NCBI GenBank assembly: GCA_013141455.1
Contig: JABFQW010000092.1
Coordinates: 1-64,000, forward strand
Length of the DNA: 64,000 bases
Source of the DNA: Bacteroidales bacterium
GTDB taxonomy: Bacteria; Bacteroidota; Bacteroidia; Bacteroidales; F082
Direction of reading: 5' to 3'
Below the pieces are notes generated by a model that saw only the letters and a list, made by a program, of their open reading frames with translations, was not told where the DNA came from and searched no databases. The position numbers were made by a program, and so were the translations under genes. Positions 45,967 to 55,008 of this stretch are shown piece after piece (position 1 is the stretch's first letter; each line of letters starts with the position of its first letter).

Positions 45967-46392
45967 ATGGGACTCGTAAAAGAATTCAAAACATTTGCCA
46001 TGCGCGGCAACGTGCTCGACATGGCTGTTGGTATCATTATCGGCGGTGCATTCGGTAAAATTGTTTCATCTTTTGTTACCGATGTCATCATGCCACCAGT
46101 TGGTATTTTAGTTGGTGGAGCCGATTTCTCTGACCTGAAACTTGTTCTGAAGGAGCCAGTATTAGGAGAGGCGGGAAAAATTATAACTACCGGTGTTACA
46201 TTGAATTACGGTATGTTTATCAATTCGGTGATCGACTTCATTATCATTGCTTTTGCCATTTTCATGATGATCAAGGCAATAAACCGGCTACAACGCAAAG
46301 AGCTGGAAAAAGCGCCTGAACCGGTGGCACCTCAGGAACCATCTAACGAAGAAAAATTATTGACCGAAATCAGGGATTTGCTTAAGAAGTAA
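45967..46392 (+). CDS. mscL: Large-conductance mechanosensitive channel MscL
   Basis: Protein of 141 residues, normal length. The N-terminal amphipathic helix and first membrane segment ([24 protein letters not shown]) hold the glycine/alanine gate; the second membrane helix is [19 protein letters not shown], followed by a charged tail ending [11 protein letters not shown]. It releases osmolytes on hypo-osmotic shock. Monocistronic, converging with the DUF3109 gene. A weak hairpin without a T-run lies at 46433-46455. Confidence 0.96.
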   Translation: MGLVKEFKTFAMRGNVLDMAVGIIIGGAFGKIVSSFVTDVIMPPVGILVGGADFSDLKLVLKEPVLGEAGKIITTGVTLNYGMFINSVIDFIIIAFAIFMMIKAINRLQRKELEKAPEPVAPQEPSNEEKLLTEIRDLLKK

Positions 46393-46500
46393 GGGATTGA
46401 GAAGCACAAAGTCTTGAATAAATAATAGAGATGTAGGTCATTAAAAATGGCCTGCCTTATATTATTTATGTGGATTAAAACTTCATTTATTCGACATTAT

Positions 46501-46544
46501 GCTTCCGCCTTCGGTCTTCCGACTTCTGACTTCGGTCTTCTCTT
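46501..46544. repeat. 'CTTCGGTCTTCC' word repeat between mscL and the DUF3109 gene
   Basis: Degenerate CTTC(C/G)G(C/T)CTTC and GACTTCTGACTTCGG words run up to the DUF3109 stop codon. Read on the minus strand they are GAAGTCGGAAG words, the same type that forms the 3' end of the mce gene at ~62495-62528. Confidence 0.65.
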
Positions 46545-47111
46545 CTATCTTTTCTTCTGAATTTCCTTGCACAGCTGCTTGTACCATTCCTCACCAAACC
46601 TACGAATCAGTGGTTCTTTCAGGAATTTATACAAGGGGACGCCTTCTTTGTTTCCCTTACGGATAGCCGGAACACAAATACTCCACTGGTGATAGTTGAT
46701 ATGGGTAAAGCCATCTTTCTGAAGCAGCCGGACAGGATACAGGTGACAACTGATGGGTTTTTTGAAATCGATTTTGCCTGCGAGAAATGATTTTTCGATG
46801 GCGCAGAAACTTGTTCCGTTATCATGAAAACCGGCAAATGCACAGGCGCTGCCATTTACCAATGGTGTAACCAGGTTACCCATTTCATCGTAATCATACA
46901 CGCCATCTGTTTCAACCACCTTTATCCCATCTGCTATCATAAACGGTTTAATATCATCAAGATAGTCTTCGAGGAGTGAGATTTCATTCTCTTCAAGTGG
47001 AGCGCCTGCATCACCGCTCACACAGCAATCGCCCTTGCAGCGGGGCAAATCGCAAACAAATTGTGCCTGAATAAAGGCTTCGCTAACAATAGTATCGTTT
47101 ATAAAAATCAT
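46545..47111 (-). CDS. DUF3109 family cysteine-rich protein
   Basis: Protein of 188 residues, soluble. Cysteines sit in VCDLPRCKGDCCVSGDAG near the N-terminus and in SACAFAG, SFCAIEKSF, PISCHLYPVR and SICVPA, a pattern of the DUF3109/YkgJ group thought to bind iron-sulfur or zinc. The function is unknown. Its C-terminal end abuts the word repeat; the upstream region (47112-47180) shows no clear promoter. Confidence 0.85.
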   Translation of the reverse strand: MIFINDTIVSEAFIQAQFVCDLPRCKGDCCVSGDAGAPLEENEISLLEDYLDDIKPFMIADGIKVVETDGVYDYDEMGNLVTPLVNGSACAFAGFHDNGTSFCAIEKSFLAGKIDFKKPISCHLYPVRLLQKDGFTHINYHQWSICVPAIRKGNKEGVPLYKFLKEPLIRRFGEEWYKQLCKEIQKKR

Positions 47112-47180
47112 GCTGCAAAAGTAGATAAAACGTTTTTAAGTTGAAAGCAGCTAACCTCGGTGGTATGACAAGGCAGTAAT

Positions 47181-47220
47181 TTCAACCTTTCAACTCATCA
47201 ACCTATCAACCCAACAACAT
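47181..47220. repeat. 'CAACCTTTCAACTCATC' word repeat
   Basis: Tandem degenerate words TCAACCTTTCAACTCATCAACC, CTATCAACCCAACAAC lie between the DUF3109 and argF genes; AAGTTGAAAG at ~47140 is a partial complement. Confidence 0.5.
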
Positions 47221-47256
47221 TCCTCCAATCCCTGTTAATGAATTCACAATTTTGCC

Positions 47257-47264
47257 TAATTTTG
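47257..47264 (+). promoter_or_regulatory. Candidate ancestral argF -7 element (TAATTTTG)
   Basis: TAATTTTG fits TAnnTTTG. It ends 11 nt before the insertion at 47276. Removing the insertion and one target copy would bring it to about 56 nt from the argF start, a normal distance; at present the leader would be about 240 nt. Confidence 0.45.
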
Positions 47265-47275
47265 CTACCAAATAT

Positions 47276-47451
47276 CAATGTCGTTTAGTTAATAGAAAAC
47301 GTTGAAAATTTAACCGCAGAGTTCCGCAAAGTTTTATGCAGAGTTCCGCAGAGTTGTATAACAATTATTGACTCTGCGGTACTTTGCGCCTCCTCAGCGA
47401 TCTTTGCGGTAAAAACTTTTAAAATTCAAAATCCTTAACTAAACGACATTG
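47276..47451. mobile_element. MITE-like insertion, 176 bp, with 17-bp TIRs and 10-bp TSD
   Basis: Perfect 17-bp inverted ends CAATGTCGTTTAGTTAA (47276-47292) and TTAACTAAACGACATTG (47435-47451). They are flanked immediately by identical 10-bp direct repeats TACCAAATAT (47266-47275 and 47452-47461), the signature of transposition. The inside is a long imperfect hairpin made of CCGCAGAG and CCGCAAAG words, including a 9-bp stem 47346-47354/47371-47379. There is no coding capacity, so it must be mobilised in trans. It lies between a promoter-like element and argF. Confidence 0.85.
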
Positions 47452-47506
47452 TACCAAATATTAGAATTGACACTAAATATTATTATTAACAAAACACATT
47501 ATTCGT

Positions 47507-48508
47507 ATGGCATTCAATCTTCGAAACCGTAATTTCTTAAAACTACTTGACTTCACCCCACAGGAAATCAAGTTTTTACTGAATTTGTCAGCCGATTTAA
47601 AAGCGGCAAAATATGCCGGTACTGAACAACAAAGACTCAAAGGCAAGAACATTGCACTCATCTTCGAAAAAGACTCCACCCGCACCCGTTGTGCCTTCGA
47701 AGTGGCCGCATACGATCAGGGAGCAAATGTTACCTACCTCGGGCCAAGTGGTTCACAGATCGGAAAAAAAGAATCGATGAAAGACACTGCCCGTGTACTC
47801 GGCCGCATGTATGACGGTATCGAATATCGCGGTTATGGCCAGGATCTGGTTGAAACACTTGGTAAATATGCCGGTGTTCCGGTGTGGAATGGTTTAACAA
47901 ACGAATTTCACCCAACCCAGATATTGGCCGATTTTCTCACCATGATGGAGCATAGTAACAAACCTTTGAATCAGGTCAGATTTGCTTACTTAGGCGATGC
48001 CCGTAACAATATGGGTAACTCATTGATGGTGGGTGCAGCCAAAATGGGAATGGATTTCAGGGCAGTTGCGCCAAAAAAAATGTGGCCTGAGGAAGAACTC
48101 GTTGCTACCTGTCGCTCAATTGCCAAAGAAACCGGTGCTACTATTACCCTCACCGACAGCGTTGACGAAGGTGTGAAAGGTGTCGATTTTCTTTATACCG
48201 ATGTTTGGGTATCAATGGGCGAACCCGATCATGTGTGGGAAGAACGCATCAACATGATGCTCCCATACCAGATTAACCAGAAAATGCTTGATAAAACCGG
48301 TAATCCAAATGTGAAATTTTTACACTGTTTACCGGCATTTCACAACCGCCAAACAACCATTGGTGAGCAGATTTACCAGAAATTTGGTATCGAAGCCATG
48401 GAAGTAAATGACGAGGTGTTCGAATCACCGGCATCCTTAGTGTTCGACGAAGCCGAAAATCGTCTGCATACAATCAAAGCAGTGATGGTAGCCACACTTG
48501 GGGCATAG
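47507..48508 (+). CDS. argF: Ornithine carbamoyltransferase
   Basis: OTCase of 333 residues joining carbamoyl phosphate and ornithine to citrulline. STRTR (carbamoyl phosphate), HPTQ, a [12 protein letters not shown] segment, DVWVSMGE (SMG loop of ornithine binding) and HCLPAFH with the catalytic Cys are all present. These mark a true ornithine enzyme, not the succinylornithine enzyme of some Bacteroides. It is monocistronic; its 5' region carries the MITE-like insertion. Confidence 0.95.
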   Translation: MAFNLRNRNFLKLLDFTPQEIKFLLNLSADLKAAKYAGTEQQRLKGKNIALIFEKDSTRTRCAFEVAAYDQGANVTYLGPSGSQIGKKESMKDTARVLGRMYDGIEYRGYGQDLVETLGKYAGVPVWNGLTNEFHPTQILADFLTMMEHSNKPLNQVRFAYLGDARNNMGNSLMVGAAKMGMDFRAVAPKKMWPEEELVATCRSIAKETGATITLTDSVDEGVKGVDFLYTDVWVSMGEPDHVWEERINMMLPYQINQKMLDKTGNPNVKFLHCLPAFHNRQTTIGEQIYQKFGIEAMEVNDEVFESPASLVFDEAENRLHTIKAVMVATLGA

Positions 48509-48553
48509 GAAAATTTAATTTATCCGGTAAACGATGTGGTTGTATCAACCTGG

Positions 48554-48590
48554 CATAGCGATGCATTTATATGTGTCGCTATGTTATTTT
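48554..48590 (+). terminator. Terminator hairpin after argF, overlapping the convergent GT2 stop
   Basis: A 13-bp stem (48554-48566 with 48571-48583, two G-U pairs) closes TTAT and is followed by TTATTTT. The 3' arm includes the stop codon of the minus-strand GT2 gene. Confidence 0.7.
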
Positions 48591-49718
48591 CCGGCCTTTC
48601 CAGTTGATTCCTGAAAAGTTTCCTGCAACAGCAACGATTACAACGTAAAAGGGATATATCACTTCGAGAGGCAGAGCCCAGATCAGCAATTGTCTGTTTT
48701 TTGTGAAACTGCTTACACCACTCAGCAACGGATAATCAATCATGAATTTGAACAGTGTAAGCAACATATAGACCGGAAACAGAAAGGGAAACAGGAATGA
48801 CATTCCCAATAATAACAGCAAGGCCAAATTAAAAAAGAACACAACAACCGCCGGGACGATGATGGCTGCCCGTGTGTAACCACGGCTTTTCGATACCCAC
48901 CTCATACGTTGCTGCATAAACGATTTCAATGTTGGTAAGGCTGCCGTTTTCACAATGGCATTTTCGTGAAGTGCAAAACCTACCGCATCCGTTCCATAGG
49001 ATTTCAACATAGCGTGAAGCAGAAAAATATCATCTCCTGAGGCATATCGATGCTTAAAAGCTTCTTTACCAAGCGAAAGGGCAATTTCGCGGTCAAAACC
49101 GAGATTGGCACCGTTTGCCATGGATGGCAGTCCTATCCTGCACGACCCGGCTGTACTGCCCATCAAACTCATAAACTCGAGCGATTGCAGCTTGCCGAAG
49201 ATTCCTGTTCCGGGTTCTATCATCACCGGTCCAAGCAATATTTTCAATTCCTGTTGGTTATAAATCTCTGTCATTGTCGATATCCAGTCAGGATGTAGCC
49301 TGCAATCAGCATCGGTTACCAGGATAAACTGACCCTTAGCCGCAAGGATTGCCTCCGACAAAGCGGCCTTTTTCCCTGAACCGTTAACGCTTAACAGCCT
49401 GATGTTTACAAGGTCGTTTTCCTGAATGATAGTGCTGATTATTTTCGCTGTGGCATCGTTTGAATGGTCATCTGCAATGATAATCTCAAACTTATCGCGT
49501 GGATAATCCTGGTGTAAAAGGTCGTTCAGCAGGCTTTCGATATGCAGTTCCTCGTTGCGCGCAGCAATCAGGACACTAACAAAGGTCGAATGTTCATTAT
49601 TTTTTGATAAATTAGTTTTCTGCAGGTACCAGCCAACCGAATATAAAAAAATCAAAAGGGCGTAAAGTAAAGCGATCACCTCCATCGTCCTGAGTAAAAA
49701 CAGGAAATAATCAGCCAT
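48579..49718 (-). CDS. Family 2 glycosyltransferase, membrane-associated
   Basis: Protein of 379 residues from ATG 49718, chosen because AGGAGG (49725-49730 on the complement) lies 6 nt upstream; the longer frame to 49769 lacks such a site. An N-terminal membrane helix, then a GT-A domain (SVLIAARNEELHIESLL, IIADDHSNDATA, VTDADCRLHPDWI, QQRMRWVSKSRG) and three C-terminal helices. QQRMRW is the Q/RxxRW motif of processive-like GT2 enzymes. Its start overlaps the stop of the flippase-like gene by 8 nt. Confidence 0.85.
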   Translation of the reverse strand: MADYFLFLLRTMEVIALLYALLIFLYSVGWYLQKTNLSKNNEHSTFVSVLIAARNEELHIESLLNDLLHQDYPRDKFEIIIADDHSNDATAKIISTIIQENDLVNIRLLSVNGSGKKAALSEAILAAKGQFILVTDADCRLHPDWISTMTEIYNQQELKILLGPVMIEPGTGIFGKLQSLEFMSLMGSTAGSCRIGLPSMANGANLGFDREIALSLGKEAFKHRYASGDDIFLLHAMLKSYGTDAVGFALHENAIVKTAALPTLKSFMQQRMRWVSKSRGYTRAAIIVPAVVVFFFNLALLLLLGMSFLFPFLFPVYMLLTLFKFMIDYPLLSGVSSFTKNRQLLIWALPLEVIYPFYVVIVAVAGNFSGINWKGRKIT

Positions 49719-50736
49719 CAAGATCCTCCTTTCTGAAAAAACGTAAACGATATACGAAGATAATCCCAAACAGTGACGGAACTACAAGGTTTAATAACCA
49801 AAGCACGGAGCTCGCCGTAAACACAGCCGTGGCGCCTGATTCGTTCCAGAAAGTAGTGTTCGCGAAATACAGGCCGAAAATATAAATGGCTACTGATCCG
49901 CGCACTCCCAGCTCGGTAATGGCTATTGTAGGAATGACTGCCATGAATAAATAGGTTAACGAAATGAGCATCATCGCTTCAAAATAACCGATGTCGAAAC
50001 CGGTGATTAAAAGAAGCAAATAATATTGCATCGAAAAAACAATGAATCGCGATACCGACAGCAAAAGGACTTTTAACAATTCGGAGCGCGTGTAAAGTGA
50101 AAACACATCAATGTAACGAAGTAATTTCTGTTTCCTTCGCGGGAAAATACCGGCAGTAACAACTTTGAGTAATCCTACATTAAAATAGAGGATCAGCGCA
50201 AAGATCAACAGTGAAAAAACAAGTGCCAATAACCCGAAAGAAAAGTTTTTATAATTTGAAAATTCAAATTCGAAAAACATGCTGAACGAGAAAGTCAGGG
50301 CGATACAACCCGCGATAACAGTGGTAAGCAGCTGACTTAGACTACCGATAAGCGTTACCAGAATCCCTTTGATATGGCTTTCTTTTTGTAAGATAAATAC
50401 CCTGCCGAGATAATCGCCCACACGGTTTGGCATCATCATACTGACCGAAATGCCCGACAATACGGCTGTAAATGCACGGTTAAAAGAGACAGGTTCAAGT
50501 TTATCAATCAACACTTTCCATTTGAAAGCCTCCAGCGCAAGATTAACAGGTAACAGAATTAGCAACAGCCACATCAGGTTTTGATGAACAGAATTGATAA
50601 GTAATGTCCTGAATTGGTGCATCACTTCATCAAGATTGCGGTGGTGAATGAGCTGATCGTAAACAAACCAGAAACTCAGCCCCATGATCAAAAGCCTGAG
50701 CAATATGTTGGCGCTTTTGCCTACTTTTGCTTTCAT
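49711..50736 (-). CDS. Lysylphosphatidylglycerol synthase-type membrane protein (PF03706-like)
   Basis: Polytopic protein of 341 residues with about eight helices. LEAFKWKVLI, SMMMPNRVGDYLGR, and the late AVIPTIAITELGVRGSVAIYIFG are hallmarks of the flippase-like membrane domain of lysyl-PG synthases (AglD2/UPF0104 group); the aminoacyl transferase half is missing, as is common. Coupled with the downstream GT2 gene, it may take part in making or flipping a glycolipid (inference). Confidence 0.85.
   Translation of the reverse strand: MKAKVGKSANILLRLLIMGLSFWFVYDQLIHHRNLDEVMHQFRTLLINSVHQNLMWLLLILLPVNLALEAFKWKVLIDKLEPVSFNRAFTAVLSGISVSMMMPNRVGDYLGRVFILQKESHIKGILVTLIGSLSQLLTTVIAGCIALTFSFSMFFEFEFSNYKNFSFGLLALVFSLLIFALILYFNVGLLKVVTAGIFPRRKQKLLRYIDVFSLYTRSELLKVLLLSVSRFIVFSMQYYLLLLITGFDIGYFEAMMLISLTYLFMAVIPTIAITELGVRGSVAIYIFGLYFANTTFWNESGATAVFTASSVLWLLNLVVPSLFGIIFVYRLRFFRKEDLDG
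50722..50729 (+). promoter_or_regulatory. -7 element (TACTTTTG) for ruvC
   Basis: TACTTTTG fits TAnnTTTG. It lies inside the first codons of the divergent flippase-like gene, 27 nt before the ruvC TTG start. Confidence 0.4.
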
Positions 50737-50756
50737 CAGGCTAAATTCGGATTTTT

Positions 50757-51314
50757 TTGAAAACAGAGCGAATAATTTTAGGTATCGACCCGGGTACAGT
50801 TATCATGGGATATGGATTGATTCATGTCAAAGGTAACAAAATGGAGTTGATTGTGATGGGAGTTCTTAAGCTTTCAAAATACACCAATCATGCCATGAAA
50901 CTCAAAAAGATTTTTGAACGAACACTCGAACTGATTCAGGAATACCACCCGGATGAGGTTGCCCTGGAAGCGCCATTTTTTGGCAAAAATATTCAGTCGA
51001 TGCTTAAGCTGGGCCGTGCCCAGGGTGTAGCAATGGCGGCTGCGCTTTATCGCGATATCCCAATCGAAGAATATTCCCCGCGCAAAATAAAGCAATCCAT
51101 CACAGGTAGCGGTAATGCATCCAAAGAACAGGTGGCGGCCATGTTGAAGAATCTGTTGCAATTCGACACCAGCCCTGAGCATCTCGATGCTACCGATGGT
51201 TTGGCTGCGGCTGTTTGTCATTATTTTCAAACCGGAAAAACAGGTGTTGCCGGAACTTCATACACCGGTTGGAAAGCCTTCCTGACCGAAAACCCCGGCA
51301 GGGTGAAAAAATAA
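50757..51314 (+). CDS. ruvC: Holliday junction resolvase RuvC, TTG start
   Basis: RuvC of 185 residues. The first catalytic Asp is in ILGIDPGT, Glu in [11 protein letters not shown], and the C-terminal acidic pair in [14 protein letters not shown]. It nicks Holliday junctions symmetrically with RuvAB. A stop codon at 50742-50744 and the lack of any ATG before ILGIDPG force a non-ATG start: TTG at 50757 (ATT codons at 50745 and 50751 are less likely). Divergent from the flippase-like gene and convergent with rsmI. Confidence 0.94.
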   Translation: MKTERIILGIDPGTVIMGYGLIHVKGNKMELIVMGVLKLSKYTNHAMKLKKIFERTLELIQEYHPDEVALEAPFFGKNIQSMLKLGRAQGVAMAAALYRDIPIEEYSPRKIKQSITGSGNASKEQVAAMLKNLLQFDTSPEHLDATDGLAAAVCHYFQTGKTGVAGTSYTGWKAFLTENPGRVKK

Positions 51315-51341
51315 CATTCAGCCAGCCTTATTTTCAGCACC

Positions 51342-52052
51342 TCACCCGGTCTCCTTCGCTTCGTTTCTCACTTTTTCTTTATCAACCCCTTCAATCACAA
51401 TGACAATCTCACCTTTTATCTCTTTGGACGAATAATAAACGATGAGTTCGGCCAGGGTTCCGCGGTTCGTTTCTTCAAACATTTTCGTTAACTCACGTGA
51501 GATAGAAGCGCGTCGCTCGTTTCCCATGGCATCGGCTAACTGTTGAAGGGTTTTCAGGAGACGATGTGGCGATTCGTAAAGTATGATAGTATAAGGCTGG
51601 TTTACAAGCGATTGAATTTTTGTCTGACGACCTTTCTTGTGCGGTAGAAATCCTTCGAAAACAAAGCGGTCGGCAGGGAGCCCTGAGTTGACGAGGGCCG
51701 GGACGAATGCGGTGGCTCCGGGAAGACATTCAATTTCAATCTGTTTTTCGAGGCATGCTCTCACAAGTAAAAATCCGGGATCGGAGATGGCTGGTGTTCC
51801 GGCATCCGTAACAAGCGCCATCCTTTCGCCTGTCCCTATCCGCTTTACAATACGTTCAAGTTGCTGATGTTCGTTGTGTTGATGAAAAGGCGCCATCGGT
51901 TTGCTGATGTTGTAGTGTTTCAGCAATACACCGGTTTTACGCGTGTCTTCGGCCAATATAAGATCAACTTCCTCTTTCAGGATTCGGATGGCACGCAGCG
52001 TGATATCTTCGAGATTGCCTATTGGCGTTGGTACAAGATAAAGTTTCGACAT
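51342..52052 (-). CDS. rsmI: 16S rRNA (cytidine-1402-2'-O)-methyltransferase RsmI
   Basis: RsmI of 236 residues from ATG 52052 (MSKLYLVPTPIGNLEDIT), the family's normal start; the frame is open 63 nt further but overlaps the small ORF. LILAEDTRKTG, LVTDAGTPAISDPG, CLPGATAFVPAL and the YESPHRL motif are conserved. It methylates the ribosomal P-site cytidine with SAM. It follows a 45-codon membrane protein gene by 7 nt. Confidence 0.95.
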   Translation of the reverse strand: MSKLYLVPTPIGNLEDITLRAIRILKEEVDLILAEDTRKTGVLLKHYNISKPMAPFHQHNEHQQLERIVKRIGTGERMALVTDAGTPAISDPGFLLVRACLEKQIEIECLPGATAFVPALVNSGLPADRFVFEGFLPHKKGRQTKIQSLVNQPYTIILYESPHRLLKTLQQLADAMGNERRASISRELTKMFEETNRGTLAELIVYYSSKEIKGEIVIVIEGVDKEKVRNEAKETG

Positions 52053-52059
52053 GGGTTTG

Positions 52060-52197
52060 CTATTTGAAATCTCCTTTTTCCTTTTTATCAAACCATTTTT
52101 CGAATTTCGAAGCACCCGAGTTTACAGAAGTATAAAAAGAAACAATAGTGAATATGACCACAATCAAAGTGGCGAGAATAATTAAGAATATTTCCAT
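52060..52197 (-). CDS. Small single-pass membrane protein (45 aa), unknown
   Basis: ATG at 52197 overlaps the M28 peptidase stop by one base (TGATG) and the frame ends TAG at 52060-52062. The peptide has one hydrophobic helix (IFLIILATLIVVIFTIVSF) and a basic amphipathic tail (KFEKWFDKKEKGDFK). Tight packing between the peptidase and rsmI genes supports expression. No family recognised. Confidence 0.6.
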   Translation of the reverse strand: MEIFLIILATLIVVIFTIVSFYTSVNSGASKFEKWFDKKEKGDFK

Positions 52198-53489
52198 CAG
52201 TTTTTACGATAGTTTGGTTTTTGTGATAAACGATCAACAAAATCGGTTAGAATTCCAAATAGTTGTTGGTAAGCAGTGAAAGGGAGTCTGTCGTAGGTAT
52301 CGGTAATTGTGTGATATTCATGGTTTTCAGCACCACGGGTGAAAAGAAAGAAGGCAGGAACTCCTTTTTGATAGAATGGACAATGGTCGCTGTTGCACGA
52401 TTCACCACCGCGGCGGATATCTGAAAAATAATGTTTTTCGTTGTTGATGCTGTCGATCAGGTCTGCCGCATCAGGATATTGCAGGGCATTCACAACCGAT
52501 AGCCCCTCGCTGCCGGCACCCACCATGTCGAGATTGATCACGAATTTTACTTTTTCGAGCGGAATAAGTGGGTTTTCGGTAAAAAAGGTAGAACCCAACA
52601 GGCCCGCCTCTTCGCCTGATACCAGGATGAAAACCATGGTATAATATGCTTTTTCGGGATGGTCTTGATAAAAATGACCCAGATCGAGCACCGTGGCGGT
52701 GCCACTCGCATTGTCGCTTGCACCCGGAAACATAGCATGTTTTCCCATTTGACCGAGATGATCATAATGGGCAACAAATACAAAAAAACTGTCGGGCTGT
52801 TTGCAGCCTTCAACGTAACCAATCAAATTTACTGCTTCGTGCTTTTCAATAAATTTATTTTCAATATCTATGGCAATGGCATGATTATCGCGACTGAGAA
52901 TCTTATCGTTCATCTTCAGGATGACGTAGCCCGATGTTTTTCGTCCACCCGACACATGCCACCACATATTGCCGCTTACACGCTGCACTAAGGCATCAAC
53001 GCCCGGTATCCCATTTTTATACGCATTTTTCAGGCCTTCCGGCACAACTAACATCTTATCAATGAAGGCATTGGTATCGATCTGGCTATACACGCTGTTG
53101 ATATGGCTCACCGTATCATCCAACCAGATGAGTGAATAACTTTTTTGCCGGGTTTGAACCGAAGGATGAACAACAAAATCTTTTCCGGGCTTCAACCGTT
53201 TTCCATCCAGCATTACATTCACCCTTGAAGGAAAGGTGTTGATAGCAAAGGAATAGGGTTGAAAATAGTTTGGTGTATAGGCTGCCAAACCAGCCTTTTT
53301 CATCTCTTTCGAGAGAAATCGGGCCGCATCAGCATCCCCATTTTTTACATATCCTCTCCCATGAAAACGCGGGGAGCCAAGTTTCCTGACGATCGATTTC
53401 ACATAATCAATGTCCTGTGCTACAGTGATTTGACTAAATAAAACACACAATAGTAGTAAAATCGGGAACAATATTTTTTTTTGATTCAT
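52197..53489 (-). CDS. Secreted M28-family metallopeptidase
   Basis: Protein of 430 residues from ATG 53489 (MNQKKILFPILLLL), which puts the signal peptide at the N-terminus (cleavage near TVAQD); a start at 53510 would add seven residues. Zinc ligands are visible in order: His in VAHYDHLG, Asp in GASDNASG, the Glu pair in SGEEAGL, Asp in NLDMVG and His in EYHTITDT. M28 enzymes are aminopeptidases or carboxypeptidases. Four nt after the upstream gene. Confidence 0.9.
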   Translation of the reverse strand: MNQKKILFPILLLLCVLFSQITVAQDIDYVKSIVRKLGSPRFHGRGYVKNGDADAARFLSKEMKKAGLAAYTPNYFQPYSFAINTFPSRVNVMLDGKRLKPGKDFVVHPSVQTRQKSYSLIWLDDTVSHINSVYSQIDTNAFIDKMLVVPEGLKNAYKNGIPGVDALVQRVSGNMWWHVSGGRKTSGYVILKMNDKILSRDNHAIAIDIENKFIEKHEAVNLIGYVEGCKQPDSFFVFVAHYDHLGQMGKHAMFPGASDNASGTATVLDLGHFYQDHPEKAYYTMVFILVSGEEAGLLGSTFFTENPLIPLEKVKFVINLDMVGAGSEGLSVVNALQYPDAADLIDSINNEKHYFSDIRRGGESCNSDHCPFYQKGVPAFFLFTRGAENHEYHTITDTYDRLPFTAYQQLFGILTDFVDRLSQKPNYRKN

Positions 53490-53493
53490 TTGG

Positions 53494-54318
53494 TTAAAAT
53501 TTTCGCTCAATCAATTGATTCAGTTTGGCAAGCGCTTCGGAGTGTGGCGGCCATTGGTGCTGAACACTCAATTCGTTGAGATAGGTGCGCGCCCCTGAAA
53601 GGCTCCTGAAATTATTCAGTTCTTCGATAGTGTTGTTATATTGATGGAGATTGCCTCCAAACAATTCGTTGATAAACAAAAATTTCTCGTTGATGCCAAT
53701 AGCAGCGCGCAAATCATCAATTTTTTTCTGTTGCATATGTCCTGCAACACTCACATCGTGGTTTAAAACGAGTTTTTCGCCAATAGATGCCGGAACCTGG
53801 GTTTCAAACAAATCGAGTGTTGAACCGAAGGCCGGGTGTTGAAAATGCCCCATGATTGATTCAGTAGCCGGTGACTCTATTTCTAAGTCAATGGAAATTT
53901 GTTGAACCTCAACATCGTCCAACACACTGATTTCTTCATCCTGATAATCATCGCTTTCAATCGGCTCGCCAAATGTTGCCGGTTCTTCGGTTTCCGGCAT
54001 AATTTTATGTTGTCCGATTGCTTCAACAAATGGTTCTTCCTCCATTTGTAACGTTTTTTCAATGGTTGAAGTTGTCGATCTCATCATTGCCCGGTCTTGA
54101 ATATCAGCAGGCAAACCTTGTTCATCCATGTTCTCCTGGTAGATTGTGCCGACGGGTTTTAGCAGAAACAGTAAATCATAGAGTACGATAACATTTCGTT
54201 TAAGCGATTCAATATCAATACGATAAATAAGATCGGGCTGAGAGCTTATGCTCTCGATCTGCAGGTTCAGGGTTTCAATCTGACTGCTTATCTTCGTTAG
54301 TAAAATGTTTTGTTCCAT
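53494..54318 (-). CDS. Conserved hypothetical protein with acidic middle region
   Basis: Protein of 274 residues, cytoplasmic. The N-terminal ~55 residues look helical ([16 protein letters not shown]). The middle is acidic and low in complexity, and a C-terminal conserved block reads [20 protein letters not shown], then [11 protein letters not shown]. That block occurs in other Bacteroidota proteins of unknown role. It may head the minus-strand run M28 peptidase - small membrane protein - rsmI. Confidence 0.75.
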   Translation of the reverse strand: MEQNILLTKISSQIETLNLQIESISSQPDLIYRIDIESLKRNVIVLYDLLFLLKPVGTIYQENMDEQGLPADIQDRAMMRSTTSTIEKTLQMEEEPFVEAIGQHKIMPETEEPATFGEPIESDDYQDEEISVLDDVEVQQISIDLEIESPATESIMGHFQHPAFGSTLDLFETQVPASIGEKLVLNHDVSVAGHMQQKKIDDLRAAIGINEKFLFINELFGGNLHQYNNTIEELNNFRSLSGARTYLNELSVQHQWPPHSEALAKLNQLIERKF

Positions 54319-54352
54319 ACTTTTTGCTGTACTTTAACTGCCAATAATAACG

Positions 54353-54360
54353 TATTTTTG
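54353..54360 (+). promoter_or_regulatory. -7 element (TATTTTTG) for tdk
   Basis: TATTTTTG fits TAnnTTTG, 45 nt before ATG 54406. It excludes the longer frame beginning at 54310. Confidence 0.45.
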
Positions 54361-54405
54361 CCTGAATTAGCGTATAAAATTACTAAGAACACAATAGTTT
54401 CATCA

Positions 54406-54987
54406 ATGTTTCTCGAAAAAGATTCAAACAGCAAACAGCGCATGGGATGGATTGAGGTTGTTTGCGGATCGATGTTCTCGGGCAAAACCGAGGAATTGAT
54501 ACGCAGGTTGAACCGTGCCCGCATAGCCAAACAACGTGTTGAGATTTTCAAACCCCTGATTGATACCCGCTACAGCGAAGAAAATGTTGTATCACATGAT
54601 GCCAAGGCGATTCATTCGATACCTGTGCAAAGTGCCTCGGAAATACTTTTTTATGTAAGTCAGGTAGATGTCGTTGGGATCGATGAAGCCCAGTTTTTTG
54701 ATGACGGTCTCAGTTCGGTTTGCAATCAGTTGGCCGATGCAGGGTGTCGTGTTATAGTTGCCGGATTGGATATGGATTTTCAGGGCAACCCATTTGGTCC
54801 TATTCCTAAACTGATGGCGGTTGCTGAATATGTCACCAAGGTACACGCCATCTGTATGGAATGTGGCGGTCTGGCACAATACTCGCACCGTAAAATTGCC
54901 GGTGATAAATTGGTGATGTTGGGCGAAACAGAAAGTTACCAGCCCTTGTGTCGTCAATGTTTTTTGGAAAACAGAAAACGAAATTAA
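54406..54987 (+). CDS. tdk: Thymidine kinase
   Basis: Type II thymidine kinase of 193 residues from ATG 54406. The P-loop is [11 protein letters not shown], the catalytic region [12 protein letters not shown], the lasso-like part [15 protein letters not shown], and the structural zinc site has four cysteines (CMECGG and LCRQC). It salvages thymidine to dTMP. Convergent with the SRAP gene, 21 nt between stops. Confidence 0.95.
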   Translation: MFLEKDSNSKQRMGWIEVVCGSMFSGKTEELIRRLNRARIAKQRVEIFKPLIDTRYSEENVVSHDAKAIHSIPVQSASEILFYVSQVDVVGIDEAQFFDDGLSSVCNQLADAGCRVIVAGLDMDFQGNPFGPIPKLMAVAEYVTKVHAICMECGGLAQYSHRKIAGDKLVMLGETESYQPLCRQCFLENRKRN

Positions 54988-55008
54988 TAAACCAGATTAC
55001 AGGATTTC

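Noticed and set aside
46433-46455. mscL terminator
   Set aside because: The hairpin (10 bp with two G-U pairs) is not followed by a T-run, so it was not listed as a terminator.
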